From Nocardioides sp. JS614 (GTDB taxonomy: Bacteria; Actinomycetota; Actinomycetes; Propionibacteriales; Nocardioidaceae), in contig NC_008699.1 in the NCBI RefSeq assembly GCF_000015265.1, positions 3,596,001 through 3,660,000 on the forward strand: a DNA stretch of 64,000 nucleotides, read 5' to 3'. A model generated the notes under the pieces. It was not told the origin of the DNA. It ran no database searches and saw nothing but the letters and a program-made list of their open reading frames with translations. The position numbers were made by a program, and so were the translations under genes. Shown here piece after piece: positions 7,372-14,933 of the stretch; position 1 is the stretch's first letter, and each line of letters opens with the position of its first letter.

Positions 7372-9060
7372 TCACGGTGCCGCGGTGTAGGTATCACCCT
7401 CGACGTAGACCGAGGAGCCCAGCTCCAGGAACTGCGCCGACTTCTCGGCCATGCCTGAGGTGACGTAGTCGCGTACGTCCTGGCTGATGCGCATCGAGCA
7501 GAACTTCGGGCCGCACATGGAGCAGAAGTGCGCCGTCTTGCTGGCCTCGGCCGGGAGCGTCTCGTCGTGGAAGGACTCGGCGGTGTGCGGGTCGAGGGAG
7601 AGGGCGAACTGGTCGTGCCAGCGGAACTCGAAGCGGGCCTTGGACAAGGCGTCGTCCCAGTCGCGGGCTCCGGGGTGGCCCTTGGCGACGTCGGCGGCGT
7701 GCGCGGAGAGCTTGTAGGTGATCACGCCGGTCTTGACGTCGTCGCGGTTCGGCAGTCCGAGGTGCTCCTTGGGGGTGACGTAGCAGAGCATGGCGGTGCC
7801 GTGCATGGCGATGGCCGCCGCGCCGATCGCGGAGGTGATGTGGTCGTAGCCGGGTGCGATGTCGGTGGCCAGCGGGCCGAGGGTGTAGAACGGGGCGCCG
7901 TGGCACCAGTCCTGCTGCAGGACGACGTTCTCCTCGACCAGGTTGAGCGGCACGTGCCCAGGTCCTTCCACCATCACCTGGACGTCGTGCTCCCAGGCAC
8001 GCTGGGTGAGCTCGGCCAGGGTACGCAGCTCGGAGAGCTGCGCCTCGTCGTTCGCATCGGCTGTGCAACCGGGGCGCAGGCCGTCGCCGAGCGAGAAGGA
8101 CACGTCGTAGCGTGCGAAGATCTCGCACAGCTCGTCGAAGTGCGTGTAGAGGAAGTTCTCCTGGTGGTGCGCCAGGCACCAGCCGGCCATGATCGACCCG
8201 CCGCGGGAGACGATCCCGGTGATGCGCTGCGCGGTCAGTGGCACGTAGCGCAGCAGCACCCCGGCATGGATGGTCATGTAGTCCACGCCCTGTTCGCACT
8301 GCTCGATGACGGTGTCTCGGAAGATCTCCCAGGTCAGCCGGCTGGCGTCGCCGTCGACCTTCTCCAGGGCCTGGTAGATCGGGACGGTCCCGATCGGGAC
8401 CGGTGAGTTGCGGATGATCCATTCCCGGGTGGTGTGGATGTCGTCGCCGGTGGACAGGTCCATGACGGTGTCGGCACCCCAGGTGACCGCCCAGGTGAGC
8501 TTGTCGACCTCCTCGGCGATCGAGCTGGTGACCGCGGAATTGCCGATGTTGGCGTTCACCTTGACCAGGAACCGGCGCCCGATGATCATCGGCTCGGCCT
8601 CGGGGTGGTTGAGGTTGGCGGGGATGATCGCGCGCCCGGCGGCGACCTCGGAGCGGACCAGGTCGACGTTGCAGCCCTCGCGGATCGCGACGTACTCCAT
8701 CTCCGGGGTCACCACGCCCTGCCGGGCGTAGTGCATCTGGGTGACGGTGCTGGTACCGCGCCGCGGCCGGCTTCTGGTCCCTCGCCACTGGTCGCGTGCC
8801 TCGCCCCGTCGGATGGCGGCCCTGCCGTTGTCGAGCAGCTGGGTCTCCCGGCCGGCGTACTCCTCGGTGTCGCCGCGCTGGGCGATCCAGTCAGCGCGCA
8901 GGGGCGGCAGCCCGACCTCGGGGTCGCTGCCGGGTCCCGCAGTGGCGTACCGGTCGAACGTCTCGCCGTTGGTGAGCGCGACCCGGGTGAAGGGCACGCG
9001 GATGTCGGCGCGCGATCCGGTGCGGTGGACGGTGCTGTGGCTCGGGTGGATCTGCATCAC
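7372..9060 (-). CDS. thiC: Phosphomethylpyrimidine synthase ThiC
   Basis: Radical-SAM enzyme that rearranges aminoimidazole ribotide into HMP phosphate, the pyrimidine half of thiamine. The 562-residue protein has MHYARQGVVTPEMEYVAIRE early and GDGLRPGC in the barrel. The C-terminal cluster motif CSMCGPKFCSM ligates the unusual [4Fe-4S] cluster. It is the last gene of the TPP-riboswitch operon, and its GTG (9060) overlaps the thiD stop. An ATG one codon later (9057) is an equally possible start. Confidence 0.97.
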   Translation of the reverse strand: MMQIHPSHSTVHRTGSRADIRVPFTRVALTNGETFDRYATAGPGSDPEVGLPPLRADWIAQRGDTEEYAGRETQLLDNGRAAIRRGEARDQWRGTRSRPRRGTSTVTQMHYARQGVVTPEMEYVAIREGCNVDLVRSEVAAGRAIIPANLNHPEAEPMIIGRRFLVKVNANIGNSAVTSSIAEEVDKLTWAVTWGADTVMDLSTGDDIHTTREWIIRNSPVPIGTVPIYQALEKVDGDASRLTWEIFRDTVIEQCEQGVDYMTIHAGVLLRYVPLTAQRITGIVSRGGSIMAGWCLAHHQENFLYTHFDELCEIFARYDVSFSLGDGLRPGCTADANDEAQLSELRTLAELTQRAWEHDVQVMVEGPGHVPLNLVEENVVLQQDWCHGAPFYTLGPLATDIAPGYDHITSAIGAAAIAMHGTAMLCYVTPKEHLGLPNRDDVKTGVITYKLSAHAADVAKGHPGARDWDDALSKARFEFRWHDQFALSLDPHTAESFHDETLPAEASKTAHFCSMCGPKFCSMRISQDVRDYVTSGMAEKSAQFLELGSSVYVEGDTYTAAP

Positions 9061-9869
9061 GCCTCCTGTGGGGATGGGTTCGTCGTGGGATGGGCAAAGG
9101 TGTGGGCGACGGGGCCGCGACCGCGGCCCAGGCGCCAGCCGGCGCTGCGGCGCAGTGCGGCCGCGACGAAGGCTTGGGCTGACCGGGTCGCGGCGGGGAG
9201 CGCCTCTCCCCGGGCGAGGTGGACGGCGAGGGCGGCGGAGAACGTGCAGCCGGTGCCGTGGTCGTTGGTGGTCGGTACGCCGGGGTGCTCGAGCACGTGC
9301 GCGCGGCCCCGGTCATCGACGACGAAGTCGCGGCACCAGTCGGACTCGGGGTCGCCGCCGGTGAGCACGACCGCGGGGCCGAGCGCCTGGAGGGCCCGCG
9401 CCACGTGCTCGAGCGGCTCCTCCGAGCCGGCACCGGCGAGCCGGCGTGCCTCGGCGAGGTTGGGGGTGACGACGGTGCAGCGCGGGAGGATGTGGTCGCG
9501 GTAGGCGGCGACGAGGGCGTCGTCGGCGAGCACCGAACCGCTCGTGGTGCGCAGGACGGGGTCGACCACGAGCGGCAGGCCCGGCGGCAGGTCCGCGACT
9601 ACCCCGGCGATCTCGGCGGAGCCGAGCATGCCAGCCTTGGCGACCGCGACCGGCAGGTCGTCGAGGACCGCGTCGACCTGGGCCCGCACGTGGTCGGCGG
9701 AGAGGTGGACCACGGCGTGCACGCCGGTGGTGTCCTGCGCGGTGACGGCGGTGACGGCGCACGTCCCGTGCGCGCCCAGTGCCGCGAACGTCGCCAGGTC
9801 GGCGGCGACTCCGGCGGCACCGCCGGAGTCGGTGCCCGCCACGGTGAGGGCGACCAGGGGGCTTCTCAT
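9057..9869 (-). CDS. thiD: Hydroxymethylpyrimidine/phosphomethylpyrimidine kinase
   Basis: Kinase of 270 residues that converts HMP and HMP-P to HMP-PP. The N-terminus ALTVAGTDSGGAAGVAADLA carries the substrate-binding motif of the ribokinase-like ThiD family. Further motifs are AVTAVTAQDTTGVHAV, VVDPVLRTTSGSVL and PTTNDHGTGCTFSAALAVHL, the last with the anion hole and the catalytic Asp region. The ATG at 9869 overlaps the upstream thiE-like stop (ATGA) and the stop overlaps thiC, so the gene is internal to the thi operon. Confidence 0.95.
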   Translation of the reverse strand: MRSPLVALTVAGTDSGGAAGVAADLATFAALGAHGTCAVTAVTAQDTTGVHAVVHLSADHVRAQVDAVLDDLPVAVAKAGMLGSAEIAGVVADLPPGLPLVVDPVLRTTSGSVLADDALVAAYRDHILPRCTVVTPNLAEARRLAGAGSEEPLEHVARALQALGPAVVLTGGDPESDWCRDFVVDDRGRAHVLEHPGVPTTNDHGTGCTFSAALAVHLARGEALPAATRSAQAFVAAALRRSAGWRLGRGRGPVAHTFAHPTTNPSPQEA

Positions 9870-10459
9870 CGGGCCTCCCCCAGCACGCGCTCGACGACGT
9901 CGGCCGGGTCGGGGGCGCGCATGACGGCACCCATGACGGCGACCCCGTGGGCGCCGGCTGCCCGCATCGCGGCGGCGTTCTGGACCTTGACCCCGCCGAG
10001 GGCGAAGACCGGCACCTCGCCGGCGAGCGCAACCGCGCGGCGTACGCCGTCCTCCCCGAGGATGGGGCCGTAGCCCGGCTTGGAGGCGGAGGCCGCGACT
10101 GGCGAGATCGTCAGGTACGACGCGCCGCCGGCGACCGCGCGGCGTATCTCGTGGTCGTCGTGGCACGAGCGGCCGTGGAAGGGCGCGGCACCGGCGTCGT
10201 GCGGGCTCTGGGCGGCGGCGAGGTGCACCGCCGCGGCGCCGGGGAGCCAGGTGCGCGCGAGGATCACGGTGACGCCGGTGGCGCCGAGCGCGCGGGCGAG
10301 CGCTTGCCGCTCCTGCCCGGGCAGGTCGAGCTCCCGGAGCAGAACGGCCTCGAGACCGGCCGCGACGCAGTCGGCGAGCGCGCCGACGAGGTCGCGCCCG
10401 GCAGGGAGCTGGTGACGGTCGGTGAGGACCAGCAGCCGCGGCAGGTCGACCCCCGTCAC
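9866..10459 (-). CDS. Second ThiE/TenI-like protein (thiamine phosphate synthase family)
   Basis: TIM-barrel protein of 197 residues from the ThiE/TenI superfamily (LPRLLVLTDRHQLPAGRDLV, then ASYLTISPVAASASKPGYGP). It differs from the canonical ThiE encoded at the head of the same operon. The usual GPVxxTxTK loop is replaced by SPVAASASKPG, and it has HGRSCHDDHEIRRAV. It could be a TenI-type thiazole tautomerase or a second ThiE, and I cannot decide from sequence alone. It sits between thiG and thiD with four-base overlaps on both sides, which supports a thiamine role. Confidence 0.75.
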   Translation of the reverse strand: MTGVDLPRLLVLTDRHQLPAGRDLVGALADCVAAGLEAVLLRELDLPGQERQALARALGATGVTVILARTWLPGAAAVHLAAAQSPHDAGAAPFHGRSCHDDHEIRRAVAGGASYLTISPVAASASKPGYGPILGEDGVRRAVALAGEVPVFALGGVKVQNAAAMRAAGAHGVAVMGAVMRAPDPADVVERVLGEAR

Positions 10460-11214
10460 GTCCCCACCCGTCCGGCCATCGGGCTCGACGCGCGAGCGGT
10501 GGTGAGCCGGGGGATGCGACCGGCCCCGCGTGCCAACTCACCGGCCTCGACCGCGGCCCGCAACGCCGCCGCCATCTGGGCCGGGCGGTCCGCGCGCGTG
10601 ATCGCCGTCGCCACCAGCACGGCATCGCACCCCAGCTCCATCGCCAACGCAGCGTCGCTCGCGGTGCCGATCCCGGCGTCCAGCACCACGGGAACCGTGA
10701 CGGCGGCGCACACGGCCTCGACGGCGCGCGGGTCGTCGATGCCGCGACCGGTGCCGATGGGCGAGCCGAGCGGCATGACGGCCGCGCACCCGACGTCGGC
10801 CAAGCGTCGCGCGAGGACCGGGTCGGCGGTCGTATAGGGCAACACCGTGAATCCCTGCTGCACCAGCGTCTCGGCCGCGTCGAGCAGCTCGACGGCGTCG
10901 GGCATCAGGCTGGTCTCGTCGCCGATGACCTCGAGCTTGACCCAGTCGGTCTGGAGGGCCTCGCGCGCCAGCTGCGCGGTCAGGATCGCCTCGCGAGCGC
11001 TGTGGCATCCGGCCGTGTTGGGCAGGATCCGCACGCCCTTCACGCGGAGGGTGTCCAGCAGCCCGCCGCTGCTGGTGTCGGAGGTGCGACGGATCGACAC
11101 CGTGACCAGGCCCGGGGCGGCGGCGTCGACGACCTCGGAGACCGCGCTGATGTTCGTCAGCCCGCCGGTGCCGATCCACAGCCGGCTCGGGAGGTCGATG
11201 CCCGCGATCCGCAT
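10456..11214 (-). CDS. thiG: Thiazole synthase ThiG
   Basis: ThiG builds the thiazole phosphate carboxylate from 1-deoxy-xylulose 5-phosphate, dehydroglycine and ThiS thiocarboxylate. The 252-residue barrel contains RLWIGTGGLTNIS, VTVSIRRTSD, GVRILPNTAGCHSAREA and WVKLEVIGDETSLMPDAVEL, the last with the Schiff-base Lys, plus AAVMPLGSPIGTGRG. The ATG at 11214 gives MRIAGIDLPSRLWIG and follows the thiS stop by 5 nt. The stop overlaps the next gene (GTGA). Confidence 0.96.
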   Translation of the reverse strand: MRIAGIDLPSRLWIGTGGLTNISAVSEVVDAAAPGLVTVSIRRTSDTSSGGLLDTLRVKGVRILPNTAGCHSAREAILTAQLAREALQTDWVKLEVIGDETSLMPDAVELLDAAETLVQQGFTVLPYTTADPVLARRLADVGCAAVMPLGSPIGTGRGIDDPRAVEAVCAAVTVPVVLDAGIGTASDAALAMELGCDAVLVATAITRADRPAQMAAALRAAVEAGELARGAGRIPRLTTARASSPMAGRVGT

Positions 11215-11219
11215 CCGGC

Positions 11220-11408
11220 TCACCCGCCCTGGTGCGCGGTGACGACCTCGACCGCATCCTTCTCCGACAACCGGGTCGACTCCCACGATGCTGCGGGCAC
11301 GATGGCCCCGTTGAGCGCTGCCGCGCATCCGCGGGCCGACGGAAGCAGGTCCTGCAGGGTCGCGCCCTCCTCCACGACGTGCGGCTGGCCGTTGAGCTTG
11401 ATCCTCAT
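11220..11408 (-). CDS. thiS: Sulfur carrier protein ThiS
   Basis: Ubiquitin-like carrier of 62 residues that ends in the obligatory Gly-Gly (EVVTAHQGG). This end is adenylated and thiocarboxylated to deliver sulfur to ThiG. The start ATG overlaps the thiO stop (ATGA) and thiG follows immediately, the usual thiO-thiS-thiG order of actinobacteria. Confidence 0.95.
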   Translation of the reverse strand: MRIKLNGQPHVVEEGATLQDLLPSARGCAAALNGAIVPAASWESTRLSEKDAVEVVTAHQGG

Positions 11409-12520
11409 GAGATGGGGTCCTTCCAGTGGTCGGTGGGGGAATCGGTCCGGTGCGGGCCGAAGCGGCTCGGCGCGAACGGACGCGCGACAGCGGGGACGTC
11501 GCCGTTCTCGACGTGAGCCCGGATCACCTGGGCGGTCAGCGGCGCGAGCAGCACGCCGCCGCGGTAGTGCCCGACGGCCAGCACCTGCCGGACCGCTCCT
11601 GGCCCGTCGGTGACCCCGAGCAGTGGTCCGTTGTCGGGGGTGCCGGGGCGATGCCGGGCGGTGATCTCGACGACGTCGGAGCTCTCCAGCCCGGGCACCA
11701 GGGTGCGCGCGGCGTGCAGCAGTCGCACCACCGCGCCGAGCGTCGCCACCGGTTCCGAGGCATGCTCCTCCTCAGTGGCACCCACGACGACCTCGCCGCC
11801 CGCCCGCGGCACGACGTACACCGCCTCGCCGTGCACCCGCGCGCGCAGCACCCGGGACGGCCGGTCGATCACCCGCAGCCGGATCGTCTCCCCGCGGACC
11901 GGCCGGACCTGCGGCACCAGGCTCCGGGCCTCGGCACCGGTCGCGATGACCACCGCGTCGCACGGGAACTCGATCCCGTCCGCGAAGCGGACTCCACCGT
12001 CGATCGCCGACGCCCGGGCCCGGACCACCCGTTCACCCAGCAGGCGTAGCAGGGCCTCAGCGACCAGCCGCGGGTTGACGTTGTGGTCCTCGGGGACGAG
12101 CACCGCGCCTGCGACCCGAGACAAGGTGGGCTCGTCCGACCGTGCCTCGCGCCGGTCGAGCTCCCGGAAGGCGATCCCCTCGGTCGAGAGCACCTCGAGC
12201 GTGCGCCGCACCTGCTGAAGGTCGTCATGGTCCTGGCCGATCAGCAACGTGCCCTCGGTGCGCAGGTCGACGTCCACGCCGGAGACGGCCCGCAGTCGAG
12301 CCGCGTACGCCGGCCACAGTCGCGCAGAGGCCACGCCGAGCCGCAGCAGGTCCGTCTCGCCGTGCCAGGCCTCACCGGCCGGTGCGAGCATCCCGGCCGC
12401 CGCCCGGGTCGCGCCACCAGCCGGGTCGGGGTCGAACACCCGCACGTCGTGCTTCGCGCGGACCAGTTCCTCCGCGCAGGCCAGACCGACGATGCCGGCC
12501 CCGATCACCGCCACCCTCAT
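11405..12520 (-). CDS. thiO: Glycine oxidase ThiO
   Basis: FAD-dependent amine oxidase of 371 residues that makes dehydroglycine for ThiG. The N-terminal dinucleotide fold is VAVIGAGIVGLACAEELVRA. AAAGMLAPAGEAWH follows the FAD contact region, and VGHYRGGVLLAPLTAQVI is the C-terminal FAD motif of the DAO family. The ATG overlaps the thiE stop. The position between thiE and thiS fixes the role better than motifs alone. Confidence 0.94.
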   Translation of the reverse strand: MRVAVIGAGIVGLACAEELVRAKHDVRVFDPDPAGGATRAAAGMLAPAGEAWHGETDLLRLGVASARLWPAYAARLRAVSGVDVDLRTEGTLLIGQDHDDLQQVRRTLEVLSTEGIAFRELDRREARSDEPTLSRVAGAVLVPEDHNVNPRLVAEALLRLLGERVVRARASAIDGGVRFADGIEFPCDAVVIATGAEARSLVPQVRPVRGETIRLRVIDRPSRVLRARVHGEAVYVVPRAGGEVVVGATEEEHASEPVATLGAVVRLLHAARTLVPGLESSDVVEITARHRPGTPDNGPLLGVTDGPGAVRQVLAVGHYRGGVLLAPLTAQVIRAHVENGDVPAVARPFAPSRFGPHRTDSPTDHWKDPIS

Positions 12521-13128
12521 GCGAGCGCGACGGCGCCGACGAGTTCCCTCGCGGCCAGTCCGGGCTGAGGTGATCGGCAGATGGCCGAGGCCACCGCGAT
12601 CCCGTAGGCCCCGGCCGCCATCACCTCGGGCGCGCGCTCGGCGTTGATGCCAGAGATCGCGATCGCCGGCAGGACTCGCGCCGCATCACGCAGCGCGTCC
12701 AACCCGATCGGGTCCGGGAGACCACTCTTCGTGGTCGTGGCGTAGACCGGTCCAACGCCTATGTAGTCGGCGCCCTGGGCCCTCGCCTCACGGGCCTGGT
12801 CGGCGTTCCGGCAGGTGCCGCCGACGAGGAAGCCTTGCGGTGCCAGGCGTCTGGCCTCGGCGACCGCGAGGTCATCACGGCCGAGATGGACGCCTTGCGC
12901 TCCCGCAATGAGCGCGATGTCGACGCGGTCGTTCACGATCACCGCCGCCGAGGTCCCCGCAAGGCGGTCCACGAGGGCGCGGGTGAACGCAACCACCTCT
13001 CGGTCGGACACCGACTTCGCACGCACCTGGACGGCGTCGACGCCCTCACGGACGACGGCCTCCAGCAGGGTGATCGCCCTGTCGCCGTACGACGAGAAGT
13101 CGGTGATGCAATGAATGCGGGGTAACAC
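12517..13128 (-). CDS. thiE: Thiamine phosphate synthase ThiE
   Basis: Enzyme of 203 residues that joins HMP-PP and thiazole phosphate. Canonical motifs are present: HCITDFSSYG at the N-terminus, VQVRAKSVSDREV, AVIVNDRVDIALIAGAQGVH, and DYIGVGPVYATTTKSGLPDP with the pyrophosphate-binding GPV...TTTK loop. It is the first gene after the TPP riboswitch. The GTG at 13128 is preceded by AGGAG four bases away. GTG (13140) and ATG (13155) alternatives upstream would lie inside or next to the riboswitch and are less likely. Confidence 0.94.
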   Translation of the reverse strand: MLPRIHCITDFSSYGDRAITLLEAVVREGVDAVQVRAKSVSDREVVAFTRALVDRLAGTSAAVIVNDRVDIALIAGAQGVHLGRDDLAVAEARRLAPQGFLVGGTCRNADQAREARAQGADYIGVGPVYATTTKSGLPDPIGLDALRDAARVLPAIAISGINAERAPEVMAAGAYGIAVASAICRSPQPGLAARELVGAVALA

Positions 13129-13142
13129 GTCGCTCCTCACTT

Positions 13143-13228
13143 CCTTCGCCGGCATTACCCGGATCAGGTTCGACGGTCGGAGCGGCTCCAGCCCCATCTC
13201 AGCCCGATGCCTCGGGCTCCCGTGTGGA
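13143..13228 (-). promoter_or_regulatory. TPP riboswitch (THI element)
   Basis: Read on the minus strand, the conserved blocks occur in order: ACGGGAGCCC, GGCTGAGATGG, GACCGTCGAACCTGAT, CCGGGTAATGCCGGCG. These are the pyrimidine-sensing and pyrophosphate-sensing helices of the TPP riboswitch. It lies directly upstream of thiE, and the Shine-Dalgarno of thiE is at its 3' edge, which suggests translational control of the seven-gene operon. Confidence 0.95.
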
Positions 13229-13236
13229 ATGCCACG

Positions 13237-13242
13237 ACCGTA
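13237..13242 (-). promoter_or_regulatory. Possible -10 of the thi operon promoter
   Basis: TACGGT lies about 10 nt upstream of the conserved 5' edge of the TPP riboswitch. The -35 region is weak. Confidence 0.35.
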
Positions 13243-13281
13243 GCAGCCGTGCAAGCTCTCTCGGAAGGGACCCGCAAGCAG

Positions 13282-13544
13282 GGCGATGCCGAGGACCACG
13301 CCATCTTCGTCGGCGGCGGCGCCACCCGCGACGGGGTGATCGACGCCTGCCTGGCGGCGCTCCGGCCGGCGGCCGGCTGATGGTGCCCGGTGTGACGCTC
13401 GAGACCGAGATGCTGCTCGGGCAGCTGTACCGGGAGCACGGCGGCGAGCTGACCCGAGTCTCGGTCGAGACCAGCGCACCAGTCGGCGCCTTCACCGGGT
13501 GGACTCCGGCACGTACCGCCACACAGTGGGCATTGACGCGCTGA
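13282..13544 (+). pseudogene. Remnant of cobL (CbiT-type decarboxylating methyltransferase C-terminus)
   Basis: The first part reads AIFVGGGATRDGVIDACLAALRP, the typical CbiT SAM-binding region, then hits a stop after a one-base loss in a GC-run near 13375. In the next frame the protein resumes as GRLMVPGVTLETEMLLGQL, then ELTRVSVETSAPVGAFTGW, and ends TATQWALTR at 13544. This is how the C-terminus of precorrin-6Y methylase (CobL) looks. The large N-terminal part is absent. The 3' end still overlaps the convergent bluB end by about 50 bp, as an original cobL-bluB arrangement would. Confidence 0.72.
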
Positions 13545-14163
13545 CGCCGTACCTCTCCTCATGCAGGGCACTCGCCAACGGCGAGCGGTGCCGCCAGCCG
13601 TAGCGCTCCAGGTCAGGAACGTCCGGTAGCTCCGAGACGGTGCCGACGCAGAGCCAGGCTACCGGCCGTACGTGCTCCGGCATGCCGACGAGATCGCGCA
13701 AGAACTCCTCGCGGTAGAAACTGACCCACCCCACCCCGAGGCCCTCGGCGGTCGCGGCGAGCCAGAGGTTCTGGATGGCGCAGACCACCGAGTAGAGCCC
13801 GGCGTCGGCGATGGCATGCCGACCGAGCACCCTCGGCCCGCCGCGAGTCGGGTCGTAGCCGACCACGATCCCGAGCCGCGAGTCGCGGATCCCTTCGACC
13901 TTGATCCGCGAGAACGTCTCGGCGCGCTCGCCGCTGAGCGTCGCCGCGAACGTGTCCCGCTCGTGCGCGACGTGGTCGGCGAACGCGCTGAGCGTGTCCG
14001 GCGAGCGGACCAGGACGAAATCCCACGGTTGGCTCATCCCGACACTCGGGGCACAGTGAGCCGCCGACAACAGCCGCTCCAGCACCTCGGCGGCCAACGG
14101 CTCACCTGTGAACTCTCGGCGAGTGTCACGACGACGGTTGATGACGTCGTAGAACTCCATCAC
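13492..14163 (-). CDS. bluB: 5,6-dimethylbenzimidazole synthase BluB
   Basis: Flavin destructase of 223 residues that fragments FMNH2 to give dimethylbenzimidazole, the lower ligand of cobalamin. The nitroreductase-like fold starts FYDVINRRRDTRREFTGEPL. It continues with LLSAAHCAPSVGMSQPWDFV and VGWVSFYREEFLRDLVGMPE. The GTG at 14163 overlaps the cobM stop. It is the last gene of the coupled bio-cob chain. Confidence 0.92.
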   Translation of the reverse strand: MMEFYDVINRRRDTRREFTGEPLAAEVLERLLSAAHCAPSVGMSQPWDFVLVRSPDTLSAFADHVAHERDTFAATLSGERAETFSRIKVEGIRDSRLGIVVGYDPTRGGPRVLGRHAIADAGLYSVVCAIQNLWLAATAEGLGVGWVSFYREEFLRDLVGMPEHVRPVAWLCVGTVSELPDVPDLERYGWRHRSPLASALHEERYGVSASMPTVWRYVPESTR

Positions 14164-14933
14164 AGCCCCCGATCGTCGCGTCGCTTCGAGGTCCGGTCGC
14201 GGGCCGCGTCGTAGAGATAGGACTCGCCGCCCTCGCCGGCCAGTGCCCAGCCGACCAGGATCACGGCCGCCTGGCGCAGCCCTGCCGCCTCCACCACCTC
14301 CGAGATGGTTGCCACCGTGCCGCGCAGCACCTGTTCTGCGGGCTGGCTGGCGCGGTAGACGACGGCCACCGGGCAGTCGCCGCCGTACTCCGGTTCGAGC
14401 TCGGCCATGAGCGGCCGCACCCGCGTGATCGCCAGATGCAGCACGAGCGTCGAGCGAGTCGTGGCGAACGCCGCCAGCGACTCGGACTCCGGCATCACGG
14501 TAGAGCGAGCCTGGGCGCGGGTCAGCACCACCGACTGGGCCACCAGCGGCACCGTCAGCTCGCTGCCGACCAGCGCAGCAGCGGCGGCGTAGGCCGGCAC
14601 CCCGGGCGTCACCGACCAGGCAACACCAGCAGCATCGAGCCGGCAGGTCTGCTCGTGCAGCGCGGAATAGAGCGACGGATCGCCGGACGTCAGCCGCACC
14701 ACCGCCTGGCCCGCGCCGGCTGCACGGACCATTTGGGCGACCATCGTGTCGAGGTCGAGGTCTTGGGTGTCGACGAGCTCTGCGCCCGGGCCGACGTGGG
14801 CCAGGACCTCGGGATCGAGGTAGGTGCCGGGATAGAGCACCAGGTCCGCCTGCGCCAGCAGGCGAGTCGCGCGCACGGTCAGCAGGTCGGCCGCGCCGGG
14901 TCCGGCGCCGACGAAGTGGACGGCAGCACTCAC
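14160..14933 (-). CDS. cobM: Precorrin-4 C11-methyltransferase
   Basis: Tetrapyrrole methylase of 257 residues for the aerobic cobalamin pathway. It has VHFVGAGPGAADLLTVRATR at the N-terminus and DLVLYPGTYLDPEVLAH. VVRLTSGDPSLYSALHEQ is the family P-loop, followed by VTPGVPAYAAAAALVGSELT. The GTG start overlaps the cobIJ stop (GTGA) and the stop overlaps bluB. It appears full length, unlike several neighbours. Confidence 0.94.
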   Translation of the reverse strand: MSAAVHFVGAGPGAADLLTVRATRLLAQADLVLYPGTYLDPEVLAHVGPGAELVDTQDLDLDTMVAQMVRAAGAGQAVVRLTSGDPSLYSALHEQTCRLDAAGVAWSVTPGVPAYAAAAALVGSELTVPLVAQSVVLTRAQARSTVMPESESLAAFATTRSTLVLHLAITRVRPLMAELEPEYGGDCPVAVVYRASQPAEQVLRGTVATISEVVEAAGLRQAAVILVGWALAGEGGESYLYDAARDRTSKRRDDRGL

